Notes under the pieces: generated by a model
What the model was told of the DNA's origin: nothing
Seen by the model: only the letters and a program-made list of their open reading frames with translations
Databases searched by the model: none
Part shown: in pieces, positions 24,601 through 39,200 of the stretch
Layout of the letters: each line of letters begins with the position of its first letter
How positions within the stretch are numbered: position 1 is the stretch's first letter
Assembly: GCF_027580225.2 (NCBI RefSeq)
Contig: NC_073361.2
Span: 24,384,001 to 24,448,000 of the forward strand
DNA: 64,000 bases
Source of the DNA: Misgurnus anguillicaudatus
Lineage: Eukaryota > Chordata > Actinopteri > Cypriniformes > Cobitidae
Direction: 5' to 3'
Translations under genes and position numbers: made by a program

Positions 24601-27600
24601 GTGTAGGTGGCTGCTGTTTTGTTAGTCTGAGTATTAGAAAGCCTGCACAGAGACACTTTAATGCATGAAACACAAATGCACTGTATTTATACTTCACTCA
24701 AAGTCACAGCCTTTCAGCCTCGCATGAATCTATCAGTCATGAACAAAATTATTATTATTATAATTTATCAGTGGAACCATATGGCTTTACATAATGAGTG
24801 AGAACAGTGTGGTGTAATATAAAAGTAATTGTAGCAACCAAAGAGAAACTGTGATATTCATTATATAAGCAATGGTCAAACGAAAATGCTATTATACTTT
24901 CGTGGTGTCTAAATTAAAATTCTTTTGAAAACTACATATTAGAGAGCAGAGCATTTCTGTGAACTGACTCCCTAGAATGAATCGATATTTTCAAAGCAAT
25001 TAGAGAGCAGACTGATTTGGTGAACTGATTCACTAAAATAAATTGCTCTAAATCGATTCACAATAGAGAGCAGACCGTTTCAGTGAACTGATTCACTGGA
25101 GTGAATTGCTCTTTTCAATGCTACATAATCGAGAGCAGACCGGTTTAAATGAACTGATTCACTAGAATGCATCACTCTTTTCAAAGTTACATATTAGAAA
25201 GCAGACTGATTTGGTGAACTGATTCACTCAAATAAATCGCTCCTTTCAAAGCTTTATATTAGAGAGCAGACCGTTTCAGTGAACTGATTCACGGGAGTGA
25301 ATTGCTCTTTTCAAAGCTACATAATCGAGAGCAGACCGGTTTAAATAAACTGATTCACTAGAATGCATCACTCTTTTCAAAGTTACATATTAAAAAGCAG
25401 ACTGATTTGGTGAACTGATTCACTCAAAGAAATCGCTCCTTTCAAAGCTTTATACTAGAGAGCAGGCTGATTGGTGAACTGATTCACTAAAATAAATAGC
25501 TTCTTTCAAAGCTTCATATTAGAGAGCAGACCGTTTCAGTGAACTGATTCACTGGAGTGAATTGCTCTTTTCAAAGCTACATAATCGAGAGCAGACCGGT
25601 TTAAATGAACTGATTCACTAGAATGCATCACTCTTTTCAAAGTTACATATTAGAAAGCAGACTGATTTGGTGAACTGATTCACTCAAACAAATCGCTCCT
25701 TTCAAAGCTTCATACTAGAGAGCAGACTGATTTGGTGAACTGATTCACTAAAATAAATCGTTTCTTTCAAAGCTTCATATTAGAGAGCAGACCGTTTCAG
25801 TGAATTGATTATATGGAATGAATTGCTCTTTTCAAAGCTACATGTTAGAGAGCAGAATGATTTGGTAAAAAGATTCACTGGAACGAAGCACTCTTCAAAG
25901 CTACATATTAGAGAACAGAGTATTTTAAGTGAACTGATTCTTCAGAATGAATTGTTCTTTTCAAAGCTAAATAATTTAGAGCAGACTGGTTTGAATGAAC
26001 TGATCCACTAGAATGAATCTCTCTTTTCAAAGCTAAATATTAGAAAGCAGATTGATTTGGTGAATTGATTCACTAAAATAAATTGCTCCTTTCAAAGCTT
26101 CAAATTAGAGAGCAGACCGTTTTAGTGAACTGATTCACTGAAATAAATCGCTTTTTTAAAGCTACATATTAGAGAGCAGACTGATTTGGTGAACTGATTC
26201 ACTAAAATAAATCACTCCTTTCAAAGCTTCACATTAGAGAGCTGACCGTTTCAGTGAACTGATTCACTGAAATAAATAGCTTTTTTAAAGCTACATATTA
26301 GAGAGCAGACTGATTTGGTGAACTGATTCACTAAAATAAATCACTCCTTTCAAAGCTTCAAATTAGAGAGCTGACCGTTTCAGTGAACTGATTCACTGAA
26401 ATAAATAGCTTTTTTAAAGTTACATATTAGAGAGCAGACTGATTTGGTGAACTGATTCACTAAAATAAATCGCTTCTTTCAAAGCTTCACATTAGAGAGC
26501 AGACCGTTTCAGTGAACCGATTCACTGGAATTAATTGCTCTTTTCAACGTTACACATTAGAGAGCAGATTGATTTGGTGAACTGATTCACTAAAATAAAT
26601 CACTCCTTTCAAAGCTTCACATTAGAGAGCAGACCGTTTCAGTGAACTGATTCACTGGAATGAATTGCTCTCTTCAACGTTACATATTAGAGAGCAGATT
26701 GATTTGGTGAACTGATTCACGAAAATAAAGCACTCCTTTCAAAGCTTCACATTAGAGAGCAGACCGTTTCAGTGAACCGATTGACTGGAATTAATTGCTC
26801 TTTTCAAAGCTACATGTTAGAGAGCAGACTGATTTGGTGAACTGATTCATTAAAATGAATAACTCTTTTAAAGCTACATATTAGAAAGCAGACTGATTTG
26901 GTGAACTGATTTAGTGGAACGAATTGCTCTTTTGAAAGCAACATATTAGAGAGCAGACGGTTTTGGTGAACTGATTCACTAGAACAAATCACTCTTTTTA
27001 AAGCTACATAGGCTTATTAAAGAACAAACAATTTTAAGTGAACTGATTCCCTGATTTGAATTACTCTTTTCAAAGCTACCTATTATTTTGGTGAACTAAT
27101 TTAGTAGAATTAATTGCTCTTTTCAAAGCTACATAATTGAGAGCAGACCGGTTTGAATGAACTGTTTCACTAGAATGAATCACTCTTTTCAAAGCTACAT
27201 ATATTAGAAAGCAGACTGATTTGGTAAACTGATTTACTGGAACGAATGGCTCTTTTCAAAGCAACATATTAGAGAGCAGACCGTTTAGTGAACTGATTCA
27301 TTAGAACAAATCCTACTTTTTAAGCGCCACAATAGAGAACAGACAATTTTAAGTGAACTAATTCCTGGATTTGAATCGCTCTTTTTCAAAGTTAGAGAGC
27401 AGTTTTGGTGAATTGATTCACTAGAATAAATTGCTCTTTTCAAAGCTACATATAAAAAGCAGATGGTTTTGGTAAACTGATTCACTGGGATTAATCGCTC
27501 TTTTCAAAGCTACATTTGAGAGAGGGCTGTTTAGGATCTTGTCAAATAAATTGCTTAATTTACAAACTGATTTACAATGATTTTGGTTTTCTAAGCTTAA

Positions 27601-30206
27601 ATCTGTTATGACCTCTGGAATGTTGTGTGTTATATGATATACTGTATGAACTCTGCTGGGTTGAAATTAGTGTGACGTATGGTTTTGCAGATCATATCAC
27701 AATTTTTTTGTGAAAATATGGGGCAGCTTGTAACTCTACAGCAGGGGCGTAGACAGAATTTTAGTTTTGGGGGTCCTATCTTAAAACTAGGGGGCAACTC
27801 GTATATAAATAAGTTTATATAAGTTATGCATAACAACGTGTGACATGAGCTAATCCAATCAAGTTTGAAAATAGCCGCATTTTACCGCACAGCATTTTGA
27901 TTGGTCAATCTATTAATCAGACTAAGAAATCAACAATCTTATTTTATTTTAAGCAATTGGAAATTTGAGGGGGCCGGACATGTAAATGAGGGGGCCAAGG
28001 CCCATCCAGGCCCACTCGTGGCTACGCCCCTGCTCTACAGTACACACAGTTTATTTCTCACAGTTACTGCAATGTAACACATGGGTTGCATAAAATTTCA
28101 ACATTTTAGTCCTAAACATTTCATGCTGTGAAATAAAATGCTGCAAAAATAAATAAGCAAGCCATAAAAAAGCATTGCACAATTTGTAATTGTTAACAGC
28201 TGATGGTTTGTGATGGTATAGTACTTGCAGTGGAAACCATTAGCTTTTTTTCTGAGAAATTAAATAGAAATGAAGCAGTATTTTGCCAACAGGGCTGGAT
28301 ATCTCTGTGTGTTTTCTGCTGTCTTTGTTTTGGTAGGTAAGTGTTATACTAGTGTTCATTGTCAGTCTGCCATCAGTCATTCTGATATATTAGTTATTAA
28401 CCAAGCGATGTGTGTTTGTTTTAGGGATCATTAGAAGGAACTGCACTTCGAAAGGCTGGTCTGATGTGTATCCTAGCATCCCCAGTGTTTGTGAGTCCAA
28501 AACAAACTCAGACAAGGTGAGTAAGTGATCTTATGCGAGAGCCCACAGTCACTTTAATCTTTGATATACAACATGCCTCATTTAATAGATTAATTGTAAA
28601 ACTACAAACAGCATTAGGATCATTGCATTATCCGTCCTGAAGGAGGTACGCATGAAAGTAACATCTGAATGATGCAGTCGTTCAGTGTGTGTGCTACGCC
28701 GACAAACAAAATCTCCATGTCTAGAGCCTAAGGCCACTTCAGGACTTGAAACCTTTTAGTGCCCACTTTCTAGCCCATATCTCTGCCAGCTGGGCCTACC
28801 TTTGGGGCAGAGACTGAGTTTGTGTGCGCTTGCTTGGAAATGTGTGTGCGTCTGTGTGTACGAGTGCCAACATGCAAGTGTGTGTTCACGCGTGTGTCAA
28901 GCGATGGAAGTTTGAAAGAAACAAAGCAGCTGGCTGTATTTTGATGGGCTCTCAACCAAATTGCTCCCAGTATTATATTTCTTCTCAAAGTCTCGAATTT
29001 GGAGACAAATGATTTTAGATGCGTTTGAAGTTGAAAAGAGTGCCAGAGAGCCAAAAAGAGAGACGATAAAAGAATCAAACAGTAGAGAGGTGCTTTGTTC
29101 CTTTATGGCAGAGAAAAGAAAAGAACTATAAATATCCGGTAGTACGTTTTGTATATTCTTACAACAGTGAATTTTCTTTGTTTATATCGTTTTTTTGGGC
29201 AGTTGCCCGAGAAACGTAGGGTTTTATATTGCAGTCGAGATGCTGTCGAGCAGGGAATCAGTCAGGAAAAATCATGAACTACTGTATTGAAAAGAAATGG
29301 CGGGAATTTCACAGGAAGTGAACCATGGCATGTTGGGTTGTGTTAAATTGGTGTTTATTTCGATGATGGTTAGGAGTGCGAAATCTCATTCAGTGTCATA
29401 ATTTTGCATTTGCAAGCAACATGAACTAAAAATTGAAAATGTGTTTTGGCTGTTTGTTTACAAGACAATTGCAAACTTTGAGGCCGACACTGTTATCGTC
29501 TTCATGTAAATGACAAAAAGGTGAATTTGTGAAAATGGTGACATCAGATAGCACATGTACGTCTGTAAAATGTCTGGTAAAGATCTGGAGATCTGGAATA
29601 CATCTGGTGTGTAAAAACATCTTAGAAAGAGCTGCTTTACATACATTCTAAATCAAAAAACGTCTTGTAGACGTCTTCAATATGTCTATATGACATCTTT
29701 TAGGAAACGTCTCAGAGACTTATTGCAGATGAGCAAACAATCTAAATAATACGTCTTGCAGATGTAAACGCAGACATCTAATAGACGTGTCCGAGATGTA
29801 TTTGTGCTATCGGTGTATTACTTCAGATATTGTGATATCGCCAACTACTGGCCTGGCATGCAGCGTTTATAGTCATTTTCGTGGATCTGTGTGAACGAGG
29901 ATCATTTAACAACATTGTCATTAATACACAAAGTTTTATTTGATGTAATTGTTGTTAAAGGGGTCATAGTGTGAAAATCAGACTTTTTCTATGTTTAAGT
30001 CCTATTATTGGGTCCCTAGTGCTTCTATCAACTTAAAAACGTGAAAAATATCAACCCAGTAACTTTGTTTGGGTAAGCCATTTTCTGAAAGCATGTGAAA
30101 AATTTTATCGTTCAGATTTCGCCTGTTTTGTGAGGTAGGTATCAAGGCGAATTACAATAATACCGCCTCTTAATCTGCACTATCCAACCACGGCAGTGCC
30201 ATTTAG

Positions 30207-30268
<62 letters not shown>

Positions 30269-33200
30269 AGCACAATTGAGTTTCAATTACAACAAACCAC
30301 CATCATTGTGATCGGTGTTTGCATTTCGTCAGCTCATTTGCATTTTAAGGGACACACCCAAAAACGGCAAAATCTCGTCATTGGCGGGGAAGCGTTTCTC
30401 TTAATTGACGAGATATCTCGTCAATGGCATTGAGAGAGTTAAATTGAAAAAAAAAAATTAGTGCTGCACAATTAATCGCATCGCAATCGCGATGTCAGCC
30501 TGTGCGATTATATGACAGCAAAATGTTGCAATTAAATAAATAAATATGTGGACTTGTTAACACAAACTTTCTGATAACAGTTTGATGATTTTCCTTGCTG
30601 TTTAAAAAAAGAAAGAAAAACTAACAAAAAAGGCAGTGCACGTGTGGCATGCACATGTGCGGTGTGCGTCGTCACTTATACCAGAGCGAAGATGGATGCA
30701 GACGAGGTTGACAATGATCTGGTAGCTAAAAAAAACCCTCTACGTCTGTTGTATGGCGGTATTTTGGATTTAGGAAAAACTCAAACAGGTCTAGAACAAC
30801 ACGAGGGTGAGAAAATAATGACAGAATTTTCATTTTTGGGTGGACTATCCCTTTAACATGCATGTAAAGCTGACCTGTAACTGAGCTTACTGTAATGAGG
30901 CCTATTTTAAATGTATTCATAGCCACCTGCCAGTGTTGTTATGTTTTCTCTTCGTTGCCATTAAGGAGTTGAAAGGACTATCCCAGTATCTTAACTCACC
31001 TTACCACATTCATCTTATGACTAGTAAATTTTGTAAGCTTTAGTCAAACAACATATCTTTTCACAATAGCAACATTGTACAGTCGTGGGCTTTTGTTGCA
31101 ATAGCAAAACAAATTCAGTCTTAAAGGCATAATTTATGCAATAACTTAAAGTATAGCTCTGTGCTTCTTTACAGAGGTGGGGAACTCTGGGAATACAGGG
31201 AATGAAAGGAACGCTGGGAACTTTAAGCTTGCCAGTGTCTAATCTTGATATTGAATGGAGAAACTGGCATTTTGACGAATGGTAAAAGTATTTAAAATAA
31301 CAAGTAAATCCACCTTAAACAAGACTCTCAGAAAAACTTTCAAGCTAAATAAGGCTAAAAATGCAGAAATTAATTTCTTATAACCAATTTAGGAATTTTG
31401 ACTACATCGTTATTTATTTAAATGTCCCGGAGATATATAATTCAAAAGCAAAAATTTAAGCCAAGCATTACAGTGGAAAATTGTATAACTTAATGAATTA
31501 TGATGATAAAAGGTTTAGTCTTAGTTAACAAAATAGCATTAAACTCTTTTAGTGGGAATACTGTATTCAACTGGCAATCAGTGCCATTTTTATAAAAAAT
31601 GTCATATGGTTTGTGTTTTTATATTCTTTTACTCTGTGAGATCTCAGAGAGACTATTTGGTGTAGACTGTTTGTGAACATACGTCACACACTTAAGCAGT
31701 AAGGGCAAATGCTTCTCATGGTTGGATGAAGTTGTTGGTGGTACAGTACATGAGGTAGCAAGGATCACTTTCAGCCACTTTTGCATATGAAGTATAAGTA
31801 TATGATTAAAGGAGATGCACACTGCGACTGCAGTAGCTGTCTGAAAAACATGAGCCTGCATATGAATTGAAACTGAAACTGAATTAAAACCGTCTGTTTG
31901 TTAAATGTGTTTCACATATGTTTACGTAGCTACGGGTGGTTGCTATGGATGCTGCGAAGTGATACACAGAATCGTTGGGTGCAGCGGCCATAAATAAATA
32001 TCGTAAATAAAACACAGCTATTGACCAATCAGAATGAAGGACTGGAACTAATAGTTTAATTATTCTCAATATAGAAGGTCAATTAATATAATGGGGCTAT
32101 ATTATGCTTCACCTGCACCATTTTCAGGGTTCCCACGGGTCCTTGAAATCCTTGAAATTTTGTGAATCTGGGGGGAAAAATTCAAGGCCCTGGGAAGTTT
32201 TTGAAAATATACATAGATAGATACAGGTAATTGAAAGTGCTTGAATCTATTTTATGCAAGAAGTTTTCTGGAAAAAAATTCCATATTATTCCCTGTGTAG
32301 TGTAGTATAATATCATAAAATTTCTAGCCTTTTAAGCACACGTGTTTGACACATGAAAACGTCTCAGGTTACGTATTTAACTTTTGTTCCCTCAGAAGGG
32401 AACGAGACGCTGCGTCTCTCTTGTCATACTTCCTGAATCCCTGTAACGTCACCTTTTTGGAATATTTCAGATAGCGATATACTTCCTGGCTCCCGCGTCA
32501 CCCTGTCTTTGTCGTTAAGCCTCACCATTGGTTGAATTTGATATACACATTCAGACGCACTTACCCCTGGAGGCGTCCCCAAAGTGTCATTGCAGTGACG
32601 TAGCGCGAGTTCCCTCGAAAGGGAACTCTGACAATGTATCTTTAAAGGTAACGCAATGTAACCTTGCTCTTACTTGAAATGTGTCCCTACATTTAGTCCT
32701 TGAATTTGAGGGTATTGGACCTGGAAAGTCCTTGAAAGGTCCTTGAATTTGAAATTAACTAAGGTTTTTGACGATTGTTTTTGCTCCTGACTTTTATATA
32801 AAAATGTCCTGTATTATGATTGGCTACCTAATTCGCATGTGAAAGCTGCAGCCATATTTTACACTGCCGTCCATTATACTAACCAGACATTGCTATGTAA
32901 ACGTAAGCAGTCACATGTAAATATCCTCATGTTTCTGACGTCAATAAATGACCATTTGTAAATAAACATTTTTATTATAATTTTTTTTAGCTTAGTTTCC
33001 ATACATATTGTGTGGCCTGGGAAGGGAGCGTTAGTGAATATTAAATCAGCAATGGCAGGACATCACCTTTGCAAAGTTTCCCATCAGAAATGTAGTGGAA
33101 GCACTTTTGACCTCAGCCTAAGTTTAGCGTGCACTTCTCCATAGGACGGCTGGCAGTTTGGGATGGTGCCGAGTTCACTCTCAGCTGCTGGCTTGAGCAA

Positions 33201-36200
33201 TGACGGGACGGTTTGTTGTTTTTCATTCGGATGTCAGGGGTAAATCAAACATTAAAGCAATTTCCTGAAGGGTAGAGAGGGACAATCCTATCTTTTCAGG
33301 GTTTTTTCTTCAGTATTAGCAGAGATGAAAAGTAACATTAGGAACACAGGTGCACCACGAACCTGTCTTAACTCTTAACTTTAGACCACATACTGATGAT
33401 CTTCCAAGAAGCAAGGCCATGGGCCACCTCAGAGAAATCAAAACAAGTGCATTGATGGATTCAATCGGACATTGAGCTTCTAAATTGGGATTATTGATTC
33501 TGTTTAAAAGGATTTGTTTTAGAGTTGCACTGCAAAACAACATTGTCACATGCATTATAACATACAGATATATTAAAACTTTCTTTCTTAGGCATTTGTG
33601 GATTGATTGATCTTATCTGTTTGTAAATGGCTTGAGTAAATAAGTGATATGTGAGTAAGTGACTAAACAATGCACTGGTCTGCTACATCTCACTTTTAAA
33701 AGTGTGAAATATTGGAGGTATTGTGCACGGGAAAAATGGTTTGTGCGCCAAGCGCACGGTCGAAAAGAGTTGTTCCTATTCTCGTAATGAGTAATGGGAG
33801 TGTTTTGGGCGTAGGGTGCAATAAACCAATGAGAGTCTAAGCTTTCATCCCCTTTAAAAGCCAATTGCATTGGCGCTATGTCAAATCTTTATTTAGATGA
33901 CGGACCTTGTAAACTAAAAAACTAAGCGGAGGAAGAAGACCACCAGTTTGAGAATAATGTAATAAATTGTGTTTTCATTTTTATTGAAATTTAAATTTTT
34001 GGGATTAAAACCTTTAAAAGCCTTTTTCTTTCAGTCATAGAAGTACAATTTGCAGGCTTTTAATTGCTGTAAATGTATTGATATCCTACATAATCATTGT
34101 AATCTCATAAAATAATTTGCAAATATGCAAGAAAAGGTTTGTACTCTAAAAAAACAAACAAGAGATAAATAATTTATCTGAAGCGTTTCAGCACTCGGAC
34201 AGCGCCATGGGATTTTTAAAAAGCAATACTTAAAATGTTTATCATCTCACCCTATCCACAGGTACAGTGTCATCATATACAATAAATCCATAGGGTACCA
34301 TTTAAAAAACATTTAAAAACAGATGCATTTGTTTAAAGCAAAGCATTTATTTACTTACCAGGCGACAGGTGAAGCTGCTCTTTACGCCTTCTAACGTCTC
34401 ATAATCGATCCTCATTTATGTCCAAGAGACTCAATGGTAATCTTTTACATTTTAATCCTTAAATCTTTCATATTTAAAAGCGTTTTTGTGCTGCTGCGCA
34501 TTCATGTTTCTGATAAGCAAACCCGCGTTGTCGTCCCGTTTATAGGCGCATATTACTAATGCGCTCTTTAAATAACAAAAAAACATATTGCGCCATTAAC
34601 TTTAGACCAGGTTTTTGTTGGTCAATGGTGTAGTCTATTTTAGTTGCCTAAAAAAATAACAACGCACCAACAATGCGCCTGAACACGCCTCATTTTCAGA
34701 ACAGAATGCCCATGGGCGCAAAATTGGGCGCAAATGCATTTGCTATTTAAACAATGTGGCGCTTAATGTGAAAATGATAATTGCGCCGGGTTGAAACTAG
34801 CAAAAGACGCTTACATTGTGCATTGCGCAGCATTGCGTCGGATGTATGATAGAGCCCCAAGTGTCACTATCTGTTTGAAGCTCTCCAGAATATTTCCATG
34901 GGCATTTCTTTAAATGCATACCACATTCATCAATAAAGTAATGGCTATATGAGGAAGGAAACATTCTTTAAATCCATCGTTCCAACCACTGTATTGGCCT
35001 GCTTTCTCTCTCTTTATTTTAACAGCCACAGCTAGATTAACCCACATGTCACTTACTGTTTTATGGTTGACAGATTACAGGCTTGGTTTGAAATATACAA
35101 GTGTCAGAGAGCACCGCAGAGCAGGACATTAACAGTACAATGGTAACCAGGTACTTTTTATTATATAGTATCCTTCATAAAGAACCTTTTGCTGATTGAA
35201 ACGTTCTTTGGGGAAAAACATAGTTATCATATGGCATTGCCTCTTTTTAGCACCTTTGTTAAAAATATTTGTTTCTTTATTGTTAGGGATTTATTAAAAA
35301 GTGAATATACTACATAATTATGGCAAGACTTTACAATAAAAGTAAATTCATTAGCTAACATAAACTAACAATGAGCAGTATAGTACAATACAATTGTGCA
35401 TTAACTATGATGTTATGATTTTATAAATGTATTTGTAAATGCTGAAACTAACATGAGCTAAGATTAATACAGTAAATGCTGTATTGTGTATTGTTAGTTC
35501 AGCTAATGCATTAAATGGTGTTAACAAATGCAACCTTATTGTAAAGTACGGTGTTGTCATTTAATATAAATAACTAGTGCATTGTATAATACATTTTTCA
35601 AACTAAACTAAAACGAACAGTTTACAAGGACAGATAATCCAACAGTTGTAAAATATCCACCTCACACCGACTTCATAGGTTTAACACGGTTTTATGTTTA
35701 AAATACTACTGAAGGAATGTTCTTGTAGTGATGTTGTGGAGTGGGTGCTGTGGTCTTTTTGGGTCTGGAGTGCCAGGTTATATCGTCAGGCTGAAAGAAT
35801 GTTGTTTATGGGGGATGAGTCGGTCTGAACTTCATCACACACTTCTACCACCAAGCAGGCTACCCGGCCAGTTCCACGGTTGTTAGTCACCACGTGATTC
35901 GCGAATCGTGAGAAATCGTGAGAGTTTAGGTCACGCACATAATTTATGTTTTATAGCCATCGCCTTTAAAACATAGCAGAGTGCTTAACACATTGATAGT
36001 GTTTGATTGGTGTACATTTTTTGCACTTGTGATTAAGTATAGCAAAAGTGATACAGACTGTATTGAGACCATGATACAATGATGGCAATTAGGTTAAATG
36101 GCAAAACCATAAATGGCCATCTTTTGATTTTTACCATGGTATAAAATAATTACCATATTCATTCATTATGGCGCATGGTATTCTAAAGAACTACAAAGAT

Positions 36201-39200
36201 TACCATGGAGTTTTTTTGTGATTGTTGCGGGCAAAAATTCTTGATCTTGCGGCACGTTTTCTTAAAAAATGCAATGGAATGTGCGGGATATTTATGCAAT
36301 TTTATGTGATGAAATTGTGGGAACTTGCAAAAGTTGCGGAAACTTGCAAAAACTGTTTTCTGCTTTTGCAGCTTTTCAATGATGTTCACTTCACATAATC
36401 ACGTCACTTCATAACGTTCCCAAGGCGTTCCCAACAGGAGACGTGACTTTTTGCTACGAAAAGTTACGAAAAGTTGGCGATTATGAAATCATGGAAGCCC
36501 CGCATATTTTGTGAATCTGCAATTTATGCTGCGAAAGTGCGGCACACTTAAAAAATGTGTCCCCCGCATAAATATGCGGACTTTGGCTGATTATGCGTTA
36601 AATCATGCGATTAAATAAATATAAATCGCGTTTTTCTGGAGGGACTGACTTTCAAAAAGCATGTCATTGGCATGTGTCCAAATGTTTGGTAGCAGCCCAG
36701 TCACACGAAATTAGGTACCTATAGACACATAATTTTTTTATTCTTTTTCATGATACTGTCACGAATTTCCGCCTTTTTTGTGATCGTATAACGAACTTCT
36801 GTTTATGTGTCATTGTCATGTATTAGTCACTCAACTGTTTTGTCCTATTTTCTTTCCATTGTCGCTTCAGTTTAGGGTTAGATTTACATAAAATGACATC
36901 CTTACCCAAACACAACTATAACCCTAACGCCAGGCGACAATGGTTTAAAAATCGGAAAATATTAAAAAATATTTAAAAAATCCGATAAAATAATATAAAT
37001 CAATGCTTAAAGTGACATCCTTACGCAAACACCAAATCTAACCCTAAACCGAAGCAACAATGGTTTGAAAATAGGAAAAATCTGTTGAGTAACCAATATG
37101 TGACAATGACACATAAACAGAAATTCGTGATACAATCACAAAAAAAAACCACGGAAATCCTTGACAGTATCACAAAAAAGAATCAAAAAATTATGTAACT
37201 ATAGCAAACTAGACACACGAATGAGGCGGATACATGTATACCGTGGCACGAATGAGGCGTTAAGCTTGGCGTGGTATACACGAATCCGCCTTATTCACGT
37301 GTCTAGTTTGCGATACGAACTATAGGTACGTAATTTGTGATACGATCACGAAAAAACGGGGAAATTCGTCACAGCATCACGAAAAAGAATAAAAAAATTA
37401 CGTGAATTTTGTGAGAGTAGATAGCAGCAGCAAGGGAGTCAAGAATTTTGCAACAAATCTCTTGGAAATCCTTAAAGAGCTTGAAAAATTTGGTGTTTAA
37501 TCTAACCGTGGGTTCACACCAGCCACGTTTGAGGCGTCAAATTTGCGTCTACCACGTCTAGTTTGCTGCTTAAAAATGTACTCGCTTCATTTGCGCGTAA
37601 AAATTCTAGTCATCGAGACATTCACGCACGTCATGGGAGGGCCTTCCAAAGGCTTCTGTGACTCTGCTCGCTTCCTGTAATCACGTCACTACTACAGCAA
37701 GCTCTCGATTGGTTAATGTGCTGTGTTTTTCTGCCAAAGTTAAAAAATTTCAACTCGCTCGTTTGCAGCGGCATTTCTCAAGTTGCGCCATCCGGGCGAA
37801 CTAGACGCGCGAATGAGGCGGAATTGCGTCTACCGCGCTAAACGCCTCATTCGCGCCGCGAGACCTCCAGACACGCGTCAACGCATCTTTACATTGACTT
37901 AACATTTAAATCACTCGCGCTTGACGCCTCTACCGTGGCTGGTCTGAACGTAGCATAAGAAATAAAATAAGTTAGCATATTTCATCTAAGGTGTTTTAAA
38001 CAAATTAAAGTCAATGGTACACATAAGTGTCAAATGTATTTGTTTCTCATACAACGTTCTTCTTTCCATCAAGCTTGTTTTCTACATGGTGGTGAAGACC
38101 CTTTACACACTGGGACATAGTCTGTCTCTCATCGCACTCATCACAGGCAGCGCAATCCTCTGTCTCTTCAGGTTTGGATCGGGCCTTTAAATAGATTCAT
38201 ATTTGTGTCTGCTTTATTTTACTCTGCATGCGTGGATGGACGAGTCTGTCTAAAATAATTGTGATCATTAAGGAGTTGAGTTTGGCAAGCATTTGAAAGC
38301 CTGTAATTTTACTTTTTGACATTGAGGCTTAACATTATTCTTGGCTTCTTGTTTTAACCCGATAGTGTTTATCTTGCTGGAACGAAATTATTAATTTAAG
38401 AAGCTGTCTGAAGTTGTGATAAATAAAACGTTGCTTAAGACATCTTTGAAATTTCCTCACAAACTAAACACAACTACAAACAGAATTATCATTAGACGTC
38501 ACAGATGTTGATTTACGGTGATGTCCTTTGCTCTTCCACTCCATCAGAAAGCTTCATTGCACGAGGAACTACATCCATCTGAACTTGTTCTTCTCATTTA
38601 TACTGAGAGCTGTTGCGGTGTTGGTCAAAGATGCCATTTTGTTCTACCCTGAGAACGTTGAGTGTACGAAACAGCCATCGCTGGTGAGTGACTACTGATC
38701 CAGGAATGAACTGAGAAATCTTTAAAGATATTTTGGGACACTGCTTTCTAGAGTTATTATTCATGTTACATTTATGACAAGCATTAAAAATTGAAATATA
38801 CAGTATGAATTTTACTTTGAGAAGAACCACAATCTAAGTAGGGCTAAATATACATTTTATAGGGACGTGTGTAATTTATGTGGCATTAGTGGCACCATTT
38901 GAACTGTTTCTAAATTCTTTAGGAATAAATAGCCCCGCTTCCAATCTCACGCCATTGGTTTAGTCATACTGTTTGAGCCATATTATTTACTGTAGTAGTC
39001 ACCCCCTGAAAGGATTATTTATAGTTGTCTGTGCACATTAAACTAGAATATGAAAAATATCCTAACATCAAAAAAATGACACACTTCACTTTTAAGCTAA
39101 GCTTCACCTTTAAGTAACCAGCTTAAGCTGAGCTTAAATTTCTTAAAACATGCATACTGTCAACAACCCACATTTTATGTTTCATCAGTTTCAAAAAGTG

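Larger units (their letters stand above)
21784..28424 (+). other. vipr2 intron 3
   Basis: The largest features here are the 2.6 kb tandem array at 24930-27531 and the hAT-type element at 27742-28032. A dispersed repeat lies at 21858-22160 and a TG microsatellite at about 23899-23916. A candidate cryptic exon sits at 28268-28336. Nothing else is recognised. Confidence 0.6.
28517..38073 (+). other. vipr2 intron 4
   Basis: The longest intron. It holds the inverted element 29955-30362, repeats at 30793-30856 and 32125-32762, the transposon remnant at 33700-34858, and elements at 35338-35547, about 36225-36650, 36724-37420 and 37511-37949. No recognisable exon lies between them. Confidence 0.6.

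Noticed and set aside
25805..27485. Frames in the 65-bp array (for example with [16 protein letters not shown])
   Set aside because: Short frames on both strands follow the repeat; unit length is not a multiple of three, so no long periodic protein results.
24930..27531. CRISPR-like array
   Set aside because: There is no spacer/repeat alternation; the whole 65-bp unit repeats, and the DNA is vertebrate.
28770..29078. 102-codon minus-strand frame with overlapping plus-strand frame
   Set aside because: It lies in a TG-rich low-complexity stretch of vipr2 intron 4; no splice context or recognisable domain.
30206..30433. ORF starting with an RERERE run
   Set aside because: Translation of the (GA)n microsatellite inside an inverted element.
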